Assembly: GCA_040902445.1 (NCBI GenBank)
Contig: JBBDXJ010000293.1
Location: forward strand, 11,278 to 75,277
Source: Chryseosolibacter sp040902445
GTDB lineage: Bacteria > Bacteroidota > Bacteroidia > Cytophagales > Cyclobacteriaceae
Reading direction: 5' to 3'
DNA: 64,000 bases
The number at the start of each line of letters is the position of its first letter. The first letter of the stretch is position 1. The position numbers and the translations under genes were made by a program. Below, in pieces: positions 1 through 10,255 of the stretch. Under the pieces are notes generated by a model. It worked only from the letters and a program-made list of their open reading frames with translations, was not told where the DNA came from and searched no databases.

Positions 1-471
1 GCGGTTGTTAATACGCATAAGGAAACCGGTGTTCCCATTCTAACCCATACCAATTTTGGTAAACATGCTATGGATCAGGTAAAGCTGTTTGATAAACTAG
101 GGGCCGATCTAAATCATGTGGTCATTTCTCATGTTGACCGCTACCAGGATATAGGGTATAACCGTGAATTGTTGCAAACCGGCGTGGTAGTTGAATATGA
201 CAGCGCTTTTCGATGGAAGGAAAAAGAAAACTGGACCTATAAATTGCTGAAAGCTTTACTACCTGATTTTCCCGATCAGATCACGATGGGTATGGATGCA
301 GCCAGGAACATCTATTGGCAATCCTATGGCGGAAAGCCCGGTTTGAATTTTTTACTTACTACTTTTAAAGACGATCTTCAAAAGATGGGACTGGAGCAGT
401 ATTATGAAAATATCTTTTATAAAACTCCGTCCAGGCTATTTTGTTTTTCAAAAGTATCAGCGAATGGATAG
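1..471 (+). CDS. Phosphotriesterase-family metal-dependent hydrolase (5' end outside window)
   Basis: The reading frame is open from the first base of the window, so only the C-terminal part of about 156 residues is visible. It carries the family signatures of the phosphotriesterase/parathion-hydrolase (PTE, Php) group: TGVPILTHT near the start, SHVDR with the metal-binding His, a GVVVEYDSAFR segment, and ITMGMDAAR, which holds the late catalytic Asp of the TIM barrel. It is followed by the YGGKPGL segment common in this family. The usual length is about 310-350 residues. Family members act as lactonases, phosphotriesterases or carboxyl-ester hydrolases, so the substrate cannot be named. The N-terminal HxH motif lies outside the window. 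The next gene starts 117 bp downstream on the same strand and seems unrelated. Confidence 0.85.
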   Translation, partial: AVVNTHKETGVPILTHTNFGKHAMDQVKLFDKLGADLNHVVISHVDRYQDIGYNRELLQTGVVVEYDSAFRWKEKENWTYKLLKALLPDFPDQITMGMDAARNIYWQSYGGKPGLNFLLTTFKDDLQKMGLEQYYENIFYKTPSRLFCFSKVSANG

Positions 472-588
472 TACGAACGAGTCTTTTTTGACATTAACCG
501 GCAGGTTTTTCGAACCTCTCCGAACCAAATTTAGTTGTAAATTAGTCTGGCTGCTTGCAGCCGGCAAACTATCGCGAAAAAGCATTTA

Positions 589-3500
589 ATGGCTCTCCAC
601 TTATTCCATAACACGGTTTCCAAATGGTTTGAAAACAACTTTCAAACACCCACCGACGTGCAAACCCAGGCGTGGAATGCAATCCGGTCTTCGGAAAATA
701 CCCTTATTGCCGCTCCGACCGGTTCAGGAAAAACGCTTGCCGCATTTCTCTCGGCCATCAACGATCTGATCGAGCAAGGTATCAAAGGAGAACTGGCACC
801 GGGAACGCAGGTCGTTTATATATCGCCGCTGAAGGCCCTGAGCAACGATATTGAACGGAATCTGCGTTTTCCACTGGAAGGAATAAAAAAGGAACTCGCA
901 GATTCCGGGTTTCCGGCCGTGGACATCGAGGTGATGGTGAGAACAGGTGACACACCGATGGCCGACCGCGCTCGCATGATCAAACATCCGCCGCACATCC
1001 TGGTTACAACCCCCGAATCTCTTTACCTCCTGCTCACCGGTACAAATGGCCGTAAGATGTTAAGTACTGTCCACACGCTGATCATTGATGAGATCCATGC
1101 GCTGGTTGGCGATAAGAGAGGCTCACATCTTTCGCTTTCCGTTGAACGGCTCGAAACGCTGACGAAACGAAAACTTCACCGCATAGGATTATCAGCAACG
1201 CAAAAACCTGTCGAACAGGTCGCAAGTTTTTTAACCGGTAACAGTGCCAATGGAAAGTTGGATTGCAAGATCATTGATGCGGGTCATTCACGCAAGCTTG
1301 ATCTATCGATCGCAGTGCCTTCTTCGCCCTTAACTGCGGTAATGGCAAATGAAGTGTGGGGAGAAATTTACGACATACTGATTCAGCTGATCGCTACTCA
1401 TGAAACCACATTGATCTTTGTTAACACGCGGCGACTCGCAGAACGGCTTTCACACAATCTGAATGAAAAATTAGGACAGGGAAATGTTCTAGCTCACCAT
1501 GGCAGCATGTCAAAAGACCTTCGGTTTGATGCAGAACGCAGACTGAAATCCGGATCTTTAAAAGCCCTCGTAGCAACCGCTTCCATGGAATTGGGTATTG
1601 ATGTTGGCTCCATAGATCTTGTTTGTCAGATCGGTGCCCCGCGTTCGATCGCAGCTTTTTTACAGCGTGTAGGAAGGTCCGGACATAGTGTGAATAAAAC
1701 GCCGAAAGGAAAAATATTTCCCCTCACCAGCGATGAGCTTGTCGATTGCGCTGCTATCATGGATGCAATTCAGCGCGGAGAACTCGACCGGATCATCATG
1801 CCTGAAAAACCACTCGATATCCTTGCCCAGCAGATTGTCGCTGAAACTTCCTGTGAAGAGTATACTGAAGAAGAATTATTCAGGCTTGTGAAAAAAGCGT
1901 ATCCCTATCGCGACCTCACCCGCCAGGACTTCGATGAAGTGATCACCATGCTATCGGAAGGTTTTACAAGTCGCAACGGAAGAAGAGCAGCGTATATCTA
2001 CCACGATATGGTGAATGAAAGACTCAAGGCCAGGAAAGGTGCGAAGCTTACTGCGATTATGTCGGGAGGCGCTATACCCGACAATTTTGAGTATGACGTA
2101 ATGCTTGAGCCCGGAAATATTTTTCTCGGCACATTGAATGAAGATTTCGCTATTGAAAGTATTCCCGGTGATATTTTTAAACTTGGAAATAATTCGTGGA
2201 AGATCCAGAGAATAGAAAATGGAAAAGTACGGGTCGAAGATGCTGCAGGCCAACCGCCAAACATTCCGTTTTGGCTGGGTGAAGCACCCGGCAGAACAAA
2301 AGAACTTTCCTTTGCAGTTTCGCGGCTGCGTGAAGATATCACTTCAAGGCTTGGAAATCTTGATTCATTGAATGCTGAAAACAGCCATATCGATGACGAT
2401 TGGAAAACAGATGCTCTTGATTGGCTCACGAAAGAAAAAGGAATTCTTCCTGCCGCAGCGGATCAGCTAATTGATTATCTCGGAGCTGCAAAAGCTGCGC
2501 TGAAGATCATGCCATCACAAAATAATATTGTGATGGAACGCTTCTTCGATGATGCGGGTGACATGCACCTGGTCATCCATTCTCCTTTTGGAAACAGGCT
2601 CAACAAAGCCTGGGGACTGGCCCTTCGGAAACGCTTCTGCCGTAAATTCAATTTCGAGTTACAGGCCGCCGCGAACGACAATGCCATCATTCTTTCATTG
2701 GGCTCTACCCATAGTTTTCCGCTGGAGGAAGTTTTTGGTTACCTCAGCCCTGAAACTGTAAGAGACGTTTTGGTACAGGCGATGCTGGATGCTCCGATGT
2801 TCGGGATCAGATGGCGCTGGAATGCTTCACGTGCGCTCGCCGTCGTGAGGAGAAGAGCAGACCGAAAAGTTCCTGCACAGTTACAACGGATGCAATCCGA
2901 AGATCTCGTCGCACAGATTTTTCCTGATCAGCTTGCATGCCTGGAAAATATTCCGGGCGAAAGAGAAGTTCCTGACCATCCTCTAGTAAGACAGACGATT
3001 CACGATTGCCTGTACGAGGCGATGGATATTGAAGGGCTCGAGAATTTATTGCGAAAAATAAAAAATAAAGAAGTCAACCTCATTGCCCGCGACTTAAAGG
3101 AGCCTTCGCCCCTCGCTTACGAGATCGTGAATGCGCGTCCTTATGCTTTCCTGGATGATGCACCGCTGGAAGAACGCAGGACACTCGCCGTTAGAAACCG
3201 GCGATGGTTGTCACCCGCTGAAGCAAATGATCTTGGAAAGCTGGATCCCGCGGCGATTGAAGCTGTAAAAAAAGAAGCATGGCCCGAAGTAACAACTGCG
3301 GATGAATTGCATGATGCCTTATTGCTTTCGGGGTTGATCACGGAAAAAGAAGGGATTGAAAACAACTGGATCACTAACTTCGATGAATTGATCGGCGCAA
3401 AACGAGCCACGGTTTTGGGAAGCGGGGAAAAAGCTTTGTGGATCGCAACGGAGCGTCTGCCATATATTCTTAAAGTTTATCCCGACAGGCCCTTGCAATA

Positions 3501-4950
3501 TGAAGTAACCATTCCTGAAAAACTTCTGAACATTCCCCCGGATAAAGATCCGCTCGTGGAACTTGTGCGTGGAAGACTGGAGATCATGGGACCGGTGACG
3601 GCAGAAACCCTTGCTGATCTAATGGATCTTCCTCTTTCACAAATTGACATGGCGCTGTTGAAGCTAGAAAATGAAGGGTTCGTTTTCCAGGGCAACTTCT
3701 CCGGCGCGGATTCAAAAGAATGGTGTGAGCGGAGATTGCTTGCAAGGATACACCGGTACACGATCAAAAAACTTCGCAGTGAAATAGAACCGGTTTCATC
3801 CGCCGATTTCATGCGGTTCTTGTTCACATGGCACCAGTTGGGAAAGGAAAATCAAAGCCAGGGTGTAACTGCACTTGAGCACATTCTTCAAAAACTGGAA
3901 GGTTTCGAAGCGCCCGCTATCGCATGGGAAAGTGATATTTTTCCCGCAAGGATCACCGACTATAATCATCAGTGGCTGGATATGCTGAGCATGGCCGGCA
4001 AAATTTCGTGGGGGCGCTTCCGTCCATCAGCTTCCATAAAAGACAAGGAGAAGAAAACAAGTAGTCCGGTAAGGACGACACCAGTCGCCTTTGTAAACCG
4101 CGCCAACCTTCGTGTCTGGAAAAACGTCGATGCCGCGGATGGAGATCTCGCTGAGCATCTTTCGCCGAGATCGCTGGAAGTATTTAAACTCTTACAGCAA
4201 CACGGCGCATCCTTCTTCGATGACATCGTGTATAAAGCGAAACTTTTTCCTTCACAGGCTGAAGATGCTTTGGGAGAACTGATCAGTTCCGGATTGATCA
4301 CCTCAGACACCTTTACCGGATTGCGGGCTCTCCTGGTTCCCGATAAGTATAAATCTAATACTGGCCGACGGCATGACACCGAAATCTTTTCCATGAATTA
4401 TGCCGGGCGCTGGTCCTTGCTGCACGACAACCACAAAGAAGAAAGTGCAATTAATTCCCAACAGGATATAGAAACCATTGCATGGGCTTTGTTGAGAAGA
4501 TATGGAGTCGTATTCCGTAAACTAGCTGAGCGCGAAAATCTTGCACCTCCATGGAGGGAGATTGTGCGTATGCTCAGGACGATGGAGGCACGTGGGCAAA
4601 TCCGCGGGGGAAGGTTTGTCGAGGGCGTGTATGGTGAACAGTATGCCCTGCCCGAAGCTGTTGTTGAATTGCGAAACTGCAGAAAAAATCTAAAACGTGA
4701 AGTGTTGATCTCCATCAGCGCGGCCGATCCACTCAACCTTACCGGTGTTATCACGCCGGGCCGACGCGTCCCTGCTTTTTCCGCAAACCGGATCTTATAT
4801 CAGGATGGTGTACCCATCGCCTTCAAGGAAGCCAAAGAGATCCAGTTTATCGGTGAACCTGAACCGGATAAGAAGTGGGCTTTGCAGAGCGCGCTGATAC
4901 AGCACACTGTTTCACCGAGGTTGAGAAAGTATTTAGGAAAGGCCGTGTGA
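589..4950 (+). CDS. lhr: Lhr-family ATP-dependent helicase (full length)
   Basis: This 1453-residue superfamily-2 helicase has Walker A APTGSGKT at residues 42-49, the DEIH box at about 167-170, motif III GLSAT, FVNTRRLAERL, and the motif V/VI block ending in QRVGRSGH. A winged-helix/Lhr-core region and a long C-terminal extension follow. The length is close to E. coli Lhr (about 1540), so this is the long form and not the short ligase-associated helicase. Lhr proteins translocate 3'-5' on single-stranded DNA and unwind RNA:DNA hybrids and flapped substrates during repair. ATG at 589 is the first Met before the conserved Q-motif region. It is convergent with the permease gene, whose end lies 17 bp away. 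No ligase or exonuclease partner is adjacent. Confidence 0.92.
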   Translation: MALHLFHNTVSKWFENNFQTPTDVQTQAWNAIRSSENTLIAAPTGSGKTLAAFLSAINDLIEQGIKGELAPGTQVVYISPLKALSNDIERNLRFPLEGIKKELADSGFPAVDIEVMVRTGDTPMADRARMIKHPPHILVTTPESLYLLLTGTNGRKMLSTVHTLIIDEIHALVGDKRGSHLSLSVERLETLTKRKLHRIGLSATQKPVEQVASFLTGNSANGKLDCKIIDAGHSRKLDLSIAVPSSPLTAVMANEVWGEIYDILIQLIATHETTLIFVNTRRLAERLSHNLNEKLGQGNVLAHHGSMSKDLRFDAERRLKSGSLKALVATASMELGIDVGSIDLVCQIGAPRSIAAFLQRVGRSGHSVNKTPKGKIFPLTSDELVDCAAIMDAIQRGELDRIIMPEKPLDILAQQIVAETSCEEYTEEELFRLVKKAYPYRDLTRQDFDEVITMLSEGFTSRNGRRAAYIYHDMVNERLKARKGAKLTAIMSGGAIPDNFEYDVMLEPGNIFLGTLNEDFAIESIPGDIFKLGNNSWKIQRIENGKVRVEDAAGQPPNIPFWLGEAPGRTKELSFAVSRLREDITSRLGNLDSLNAENSHIDDDWKTDALDWLTKEKGILPAAADQLIDYLGAAKAALKIMPSQNNIVMERFFDDAGDMHLVIHSPFGNRLNKAWGLALRKRFCRKFNFELQAAANDNAIILSLGSTHSFPLEEVFGYLSPETVRDVLVQAMLDAPMFGIRWRWNASRALAVVRRRADRKVPAQLQRMQSEDLVAQIFPDQLACLENIPGEREVPDHPLVRQTIHDCLYEAMDIEGLENLLRKIKNKEVNLIARDLKEPSPLAYEIVNARPYAFLDDAPLEERRTLAVRNRRWLSPAEANDLGKLDPAAIEAVKKEAWPEVTTADELHDALLLSGLITEKEGIENNWITNFDELIGAKRATVLGSGEKALWIATERLPYILKVYPDRPLQYEVTIPEKLLNIPPDKDPLVELVRGRLEIMGPVTAETLADLMDLPLSQIDMALLKLENEGFVFQGNFSGADSKEWCERRLLARIHRYTIKKLRSEIEPVSSADFMRFLFTWHQLGKENQSQGVTALEHILQKLEGFEAPAIAWESDIFPARITDYNHQWLDMLSMAGKISWGRFRPSASIKDKEKKTSSPVRTTPVAFVNRANLRVWKNVDAADGDLAEHLSPRSLEVFKLLQQHGASFFDDIVYKAKLFPSQAEDALGELISSGLITSDTFTGLRALLVPDKYKSNTGRRHDTEIFSMNYAGRWSLLHDNHKEESAINSQQDIETIAWALLRRYGVVFRKLAERENLAPPWREIVRMLRTMEARGQIRGGRFVEGVYGEQYALPEAVVELRNCRKNLKREVLISISAADPLNLTGVITPGRRVPAFSANRILYQDGVPIAFKEAKEIQFIGEPEPDKKWALQSALIQHTVSPRLRKYLGKAV

Positions 4951-4967
4951 TCTCCAATGCAGCTATC

Positions 4968-7436
4968 CTATTCCGTTTTCAAAGCGTCAACCGGGTTTCT
5001 TAATGCAGCTTTGACAGATTGAAAACCAATGATGAGCCAGGCAATGCCAATTGACGCAAGACCTGCCAGCAAAAAAACCAGGACTCCGACTTCAATTTTA
5101 TAGACAAAATTTTCCAGCCATCGGGTCATACCATAATATCCCAGGGGAACGGCAACGGCAAATGCGATACCAACGAGCTTGATGAAGTCCTTTGACAACA
5201 TACCTACGATGCCCGACACAGAAGCTCCAAGAACTTTGCGAATACCGATTTCTTTTACCCTGCGTTCGGCCACATCAATGGAAAGGCCATAAAGTCCAAG
5301 GCAAGATATGACTATAGCAATGATTGTGAAGGCGGATATGAGCGAGAAGACACGCTGGTCGGCTTCGTACTGGCGCTTAACGTTCTCGCTAAGCAGATTG
5401 TACTCGAAAGGAGTATTCTGCACGAGCTCCTTCCAAACCTTTTGCATCATCGATAGCACATTTTCGTAATTGCTTCCGTCAAGCGCTATTGCCATCTCGC
5501 TATAATCATAGCTGCTGGCAGGAATAACAAAAAACATCGGTGCTACAGTCCGATGCATCGAGCCCTGGTGAAAATCTTCAACTATACCTTCGATAATAAA
5601 AGTCATATGTTGTCCCTGTGGCTCGCCGTGAAGCTTTGATCCCACAGCTTGTTCCATTTTCATACCTGTAGCCTGCAGGCTAGCCTCGTTCACCAGGATG
5701 TGATTCACAGGATTGCCAAAACGAAATGTGTCTTTTTCAAACCTGAGGTTCCGGCCGGCCAGTAACTTAATATCCAGGAGTTGTAAGTAATCCTCGTCCA
5801 TACTTACCATAAAATGATCGTGTGCTTTTTCAATACTGGTGCCGTCAGGATAAAGTAGAATATCATTTAAAATTGGCGAAGCCGGTAATGAAGAGGAGGC
5901 CGTAACGGCGTTTACGGCGGATAGCTGCTGAAACCTGTCCTTTAGTTGCCGATAGGCTAACTTCGCCTCTGCTGTCCGCATGGGCAATGTGATCTTATAT
6001 TCCGGATTGAAACCAAGTGATTTGTTCTGAATGAACTTCATCTGCTCGTTAATAATCAGGATGGAAGAAATTAATGTTATGGAAATGGCAAATTGAAATA
6101 CCACCAGACTCTTACGAAGCCAGTTTGAGGAACTTCGACTGAGATATTTTTCCTTTAGCACTCTGGCTGGCTGAAAGCCGGAAAGGAAAAAAGCGGGATA
6201 ACTTCCGGCAATAAGGCTTGTTATTAATGAAATGCCCAATAGTGCTCCAATAATATATCCCACATTCTGGAAATTTATCGACAGGTCTTTTTGAGTAAAT
6301 TGGTTGAACAACGGCAATGCCGCCTGTACCAACACGGCAGACAGCAACATGGCAAGGATAACAATTACCAACGATTCACCGAGAAATTGCCGGATGAGGT
6401 TTACTCTGCTCGCACCCAACGATTTCCGAACACCTACTTCACCAGCACGCTGCATAGCTTTTGCAGTTGTAAGGTTCATGAAATTAATGCAGGCGATCAA
6501 TAAAATGAAAATGCATATTGAACCAATAATATAAATGTAGGTGATGTTTCCTGCCGCTCCAATATCCATGAAGCCAAACTGGCTGTGATTGAATTCTTGG
6601 AATGAATAGAGATGCATGTCTGCCAGGGGTTGAATTCCAAGTTCCTTTTGAAAACCTATTTCCTTCAGGTCTTTCGCAGCATACTTGTCCAGTAGTGCAG
6701 GGAATTTGGCCTTCAGATCTTCCGCCGACGCAGTCGGTTTTAATTTTATGAATGCATAGACAAAGTTTTGACCGGACCAGGTGGTGGCACTATTAACATA
6801 GCGTCCTATGCCCCTGCTGTTCATGCACATATAGAAATTCGCATCCATTTGCGATTTATCGGTGTAGGGTTTGAGCACACCGGTGACCCGAAATGTATCG
6901 GTACTGTTGCCACTGTTAATGACGATAAGTTTATCAAGACCAGATTCGTCGCCGAAAATCTTGCGGGCAACATCGTGCGAAAGCACTACGGCAGACGGAC
7001 CGTCCAGAGCAGTGTTGCGGTCTCCCTGTTCAAAATCATAGGAAAATATATCGAAGAAAGTGGAATCAACAACGTAGCCTTTCTTCTCGTAAAAATTTTT
7101 GTCTTCATACTGTATGAGGTGGCGCTCTACGTTGGGCATTTCGACAAGTCGCGCAGCCGACTCCAGGTCAGGAAACTCTTGCAGCATGGTCATGCCTATG
7201 GGAGGAGAAGTGCGTTGCAATTTCCCATTCAGCTGGTCGGAAATGATGGTGGTAGTTACTCTGTAAATGTTATCGTAATCCTTAAAGTGTCTTTCATAAC
7301 TGAATTCATCCTTGATGAACAGGGCCAGCAGGGTACAACAAGTAATACCAATCGCGAGGCCGAGGATATTAATAAAAGAAAAGACCTTGTGCCTGGTTAC
7401 ATTGCGAAATGCTACAATAAAGTAATTTTGGAACAT
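4968..7436 (-). CDS. FtsX/MacB-type ABC transporter permease
   Basis: An 822-residue inner-membrane protein with the two-half architecture common in Bacteroidota. An N-terminal membrane helix (FINILGLAIGITCCTLLALF) is followed by a large periplasmic MacB-PCD-like domain. A helix bundle then carries the cytoplasmic signature EVGVRKSLGASR. A second periplasmic domain and a C-terminal FtsX bundle with EIGIRKVLGAS follow. There is no ATPase domain, and no ATPase gene lies beside it, so its nucleotide-binding partner must be encoded elsewhere. Family members couple ATP hydrolysis to periplasmic work or export rather than classical import. It stands alone on the minus strand. Two other intact paralogues and one decayed copy occur in this window. 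Confidence 0.9.
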   Translation of the reverse strand: MFQNYFIVAFRNVTRHKVFSFINILGLAIGITCCTLLALFIKDEFSYERHFKDYDNIYRVTTTIISDQLNGKLQRTSPPIGMTMLQEFPDLESAARLVEMPNVERHLIQYEDKNFYEKKGYVVDSTFFDIFSYDFEQGDRNTALDGPSAVVLSHDVARKIFGDESGLDKLIVINSGNSTDTFRVTGVLKPYTDKSQMDANFYMCMNSRGIGRYVNSATTWSGQNFVYAFIKLKPTASAEDLKAKFPALLDKYAAKDLKEIGFQKELGIQPLADMHLYSFQEFNHSQFGFMDIGAAGNITYIYIIGSICIFILLIACINFMNLTTAKAMQRAGEVGVRKSLGASRVNLIRQFLGESLVIVILAMLLSAVLVQAALPLFNQFTQKDLSINFQNVGYIIGALLGISLITSLIAGSYPAFFLSGFQPARVLKEKYLSRSSSNWLRKSLVVFQFAISITLISSILIINEQMKFIQNKSLGFNPEYKITLPMRTAEAKLAYRQLKDRFQQLSAVNAVTASSSLPASPILNDILLYPDGTSIEKAHDHFMVSMDEDYLQLLDIKLLAGRNLRFEKDTFRFGNPVNHILVNEASLQATGMKMEQAVGSKLHGEPQGQHMTFIIEGIVEDFHQGSMHRTVAPMFFVIPASSYDYSEMAIALDGSNYENVLSMMQKVWKELVQNTPFEYNLLSENVKRQYEADQRVFSLISAFTIIAIVISCLGLYGLSIDVAERRVKEIGIRKVLGASVSGIVGMLSKDFIKLVGIAFAVAVPLGYYGMTRWLENFVYKIEVGVLVFLLAGLASIGIAWLIIGFQSVKAALRNPVDALKTE

Positions 7437-7876
7437 AGAAAGCTGGGTTGGATCACCCCAGGCCTACCCAATATTGGTGCCAAGGTAACTTCCAGGGAAA
7501 ACATAGCTACTAAGGTGTTTCAGGACATAATCAGGCCCGAACGAAACAATGATGAACGATCAAAGTCTCCGGCGTGATGCCCGAATATGAGCAATACATG
7601 TGCGTATCTGAACAAAAAGGAACTCAAAATCCCGCAAAGGAATTCAAAATCCTGCTTTTAATAACTGGTACAATTGTTCGATCTAATTAAACCTGTAGGG
7701 TGTAATTTGTTAAAACGAAGCATTAAATGATTTGTTAACTATGCAACCAAGGTTTACTTTGTTGCATCATTCAAATCACATTGTAGCATGCCCATCAATT
7801 CCCTCCAGCTTTAGCTGGGATTTTATATACTGTGGATTTTCGGGCTTTAGCCAATAAACCTCCTTAAACTAACAAT
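7437..7876. other. Intergenic region between two divergent permease genes
   Basis: No gene is supported in these 440 bp, and the short open frames do not resemble any protein. Both flanking permeases point away from it, so both promoters should lie here. A 7-bp inverted repeat ATGCAAC/GTTGCAT (7741-7747 and 7761-7767) with a 13-base loop is visible. A diverged copy of the dispersed hairpin repeat occupies 7791-7856, just upstream of the 7877 start. Confidence 0.6.
7791..7856 (+). repeat. Dispersed hairpin repeat, diverged copy
   Basis: It shares the order of blocks with copies at 27497 and 57191: CATCAATT, then CCTCCAGC-TTTA-GCTGGGA (hairpin), then a short spacer and GGGCTTTAGCC. Relative to the other copies the arms read CCAGC/GCTGG instead of CCACC/GGTGG. 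Both sides changed together, so pairing is kept. Confidence 0.6.
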
Positions 7877-10255
7877 ATGCTGTTTAATTATTTGCGAGTC
7901 GCCTTCCGGAATCTTCTCAAAAACAAAAGTTATGTGATCATCAATGCGCTTGGGTTGGGAACAGCACTTGCATGCTGTATTACGGCTTATCTTTTACTGG
8001 CCTATAATATAGAGTTTGATAATTTTCATGATGATGAAAAGGTCTCTAACATTTTCAAATTCCATACTATCTCAAAGGAAAAAGACGGATCAATTGCCCG
8101 GGATGTCCAGGCGCCGATTGTACTTGCGCCTATTGCGGTAGAAGAAATAACGGGCATTAAAAGATACACTCGGTTTCTCTATGGTGGCGGTGCTTTGTAT
8201 TACGGAGATAAAGCCTTCAATGAAGGAATTGCCTTTGCTGACAGTTCGTTTTTTGACCTTTTCGATTACCCGCTGATCGCCGGAAATCATAAATATTTCC
8301 ATGATAAGAACAGCATTTTTATCTCGGAAAAGGTAGCCAAAAAATATTTTGGAAACGATGATCCGATCGGGAAGTTGATGGTATTCACCAGTGGTGATGA
8401 AACTGAAATTGAGGTGCTGGTGGGAGGTGTTTTGGAAAGATTTCCTTTAAACAACACTTTCTCATTCGATATCCTTATGCGAATGGAACACTTCATGGAG
8501 ATGGCTACAATAAGGACAGACGACTGGAGCGACTGGCGAAACCCCGCAACCTTTGTTGAACTTTCTTCTCCTGATAATGCAAGCCAGATCAGCGCTCAAT
8601 TTTCAAAGTATATACCTAATCGCAATAAATTACGCACTGATATGGTGGTGGAATCCTATGAGCTTGTCCCCTTTAAGTCGATGTTCGCTCAGGACGAGCT
8701 TCGTTATAATTGGGTCAACCATAGGATCGGTGCCGAGCCGCTCATTATTTTTAGCGCCATGGCCGGCCTTATTCTGCTCATTGCGTGTTTCAACCTTACG
8801 AACACGTCAATTGCGATGGCAGGAAAACGACTGAAAGAGGTTGGCGTAAGGAAAGCTGTGGGCGCCAGCAGACAGCAGATCGTTTCCCAATTTTTGTTTG
8901 AAACGCTTCTTTTGATTACAGGTTCTGTTTTGGCGGGATTGCTTATGGCGCAGTTCATTGTACCAGCCTTTGTCAGCATGTGGGATCTTCCTTACGATCT
9001 CAAAGACCTCGATGGAGTAAACCTTTTCGCGGCGCTTGTGATCCTTGTTTTTCTGGCAGCGTTGCTGGCAGGTATGTATCCTGCTTTGTACAGCAGCAAG
9101 TTCAAACCCACCGCCCTGCTCAAGGGAACTATCAGGATGAAAGGCACCAATGGCCTTACACGAATGCTTGTGGCATCGCAATTTGCGCTCTCGGTGATTG
9201 TTATGATCGCCGGAGTTGTTTTTATCCGCAACACCAAATATCAGGAACAAATCAAATTCGGCTATGACCATCAAAGAATTATTACTGTGAGCCTTGGTGG
9301 TGCACGGGAATTTGAGGCAATGGAAAAGACGATCGCATCGAACCCTAAAATTTTATCAGTGGGGGTTAGCGATGGGAGCATCGGAAGAAACAGCTATCAG
9401 ACCCCTGTGCGGGTGGACACCGGACAATACAACGTTCAGGCGTTGGCCGTTGGAAAAAATTATTTTGAAACAATCGGACTGCGCTTTATCAAAGGACGGA
9501 CCTTTGATCTTGAAAATGCCTCGGATCAGGAAGGCATCATTGTGAATAAAGCTTTTGTTGACCGGACAGGGATGGATGATCCCATCGATAGGATTGTTGT
9601 CCTGCATGATGGTAGACGGCGCATTTTAGGTGTGATTGAAAATCATATTGACAATTTATATCGCTCAAAGGAACCAGAGCCTTTCGTGTTTCATCCTGCA
9701 GCGAAAAAACAATACATTACTTTGTTGGTAAAAACGGAGCGCAGAGATCTGGTTGAGACGCAGAAATACCTTGAAGCTACCTGGAAAGAGATCTTCCCTG
9801 GCAAACCTTTCGAGAGCCAGTTTCAGGAAGATATTTTGTTGAAGGAAAGTAAAAAAATGAATGCAAACATGGAAAAGATCTTTTTCTTTATCACCGTTCT
9901 GGGCGGGTTGCTTTCTGCATCGGGAATATTTGCATTAGCTTCACTGAACATCACCAAACGCACGAAAGAAATTGGGATCAGGAAGGCGCTGGGAGCTACG
10001 GAAAATAATATCCTTGGGCTGATGAACAGAGAGTTTGTGATAGTCTTGTTACTGGCAGCCATTTTGGGTTCTGTGGGCGGCTATTATGCTACGGATAAAC
10101 TCTTGTCAATACTCTATACCTACCACATCAGTGTGGGAATTTTTCCTGTTATTGTTTCAGCCATTTTCATTTTCAGCATGGGAATTTTCACCACGAGTGT
10201 TACGATCCTGAAAGCTGCAAGGTCGAACCCGGTCCATACTTTGCGGACAGAATGA
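7877..10255 (+). CDS. FtsX/MacB-type ABC transporter permease
   Basis: A 792-residue membrane protein of the same family as 4968-7436 but clearly diverged. It starts with a cytoplasmic FRNLLKNKSY segment and a first helix (VIINALGLGTALACCITAYL), followed by a periplasmic domain. LIACFNLTNTSIAMAGKR precedes the signature EVGVRKAVGAS. The second half ends with EIGIRKALGAT and the NPVHTLRTE tail typical of this group. No ATPase domain or neighbouring ATPase gene is present. ATG 7877 fits the conserved N-terminus. It points away from the other permease across a 440-bp gap, so the pair may be an old duplication. Its substrate is unknown. Confidence 0.9.
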   Translation: MLFNYLRVAFRNLLKNKSYVIINALGLGTALACCITAYLLLAYNIEFDNFHDDEKVSNIFKFHTISKEKDGSIARDVQAPIVLAPIAVEEITGIKRYTRFLYGGGALYYGDKAFNEGIAFADSSFFDLFDYPLIAGNHKYFHDKNSIFISEKVAKKYFGNDDPIGKLMVFTSGDETEIEVLVGGVLERFPLNNTFSFDILMRMEHFMEMATIRTDDWSDWRNPATFVELSSPDNASQISAQFSKYIPNRNKLRTDMVVESYELVPFKSMFAQDELRYNWVNHRIGAEPLIIFSAMAGLILLIACFNLTNTSIAMAGKRLKEVGVRKAVGASRQQIVSQFLFETLLLITGSVLAGLLMAQFIVPAFVSMWDLPYDLKDLDGVNLFAALVILVFLAALLAGMYPALYSSKFKPTALLKGTIRMKGTNGLTRMLVASQFALSVIVMIAGVVFIRNTKYQEQIKFGYDHQRIITVSLGGAREFEAMEKTIASNPKILSVGVSDGSIGRNSYQTPVRVDTGQYNVQALAVGKNYFETIGLRFIKGRTFDLENASDQEGIIVNKAFVDRTGMDDPIDRIVVLHDGRRRILGVIENHIDNLYRSKEPEPFVFHPAAKKQYITLLVKTERRDLVETQKYLEATWKEIFPGKPFESQFQEDILLKESKKMNANMEKIFFFITVLGGLLSASGIFALASLNITKRTKEIGIRKALGATENNILGLMNREFVIVLLLAAILGSVGGYYATDKLLSILYTYHISVGIFPVIVSAIFIFSMGIFTTSVTILKAARSNPVHTLRTE

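Noticed and set aside
404..589. 61-codon frame between the phosphotriesterase and lhr
   Set aside because: It overlaps the end of the phosphotriesterase in another frame and has no recognisable feature. It ends at the lhr start by chance.
6768..7577. Long antisense open frame (269 codons) across the permease gene
   Set aside because: It is the opposite strand of a well-supported FtsX permease, has no family-like motifs, and such long shadows are expected from codon bias.
8807..9274. Minus-strand open frame of 155 codons
   Set aside because: It lies inside the permease at 7877-10255. The residues are low in hydrophobic structure and match nothing.
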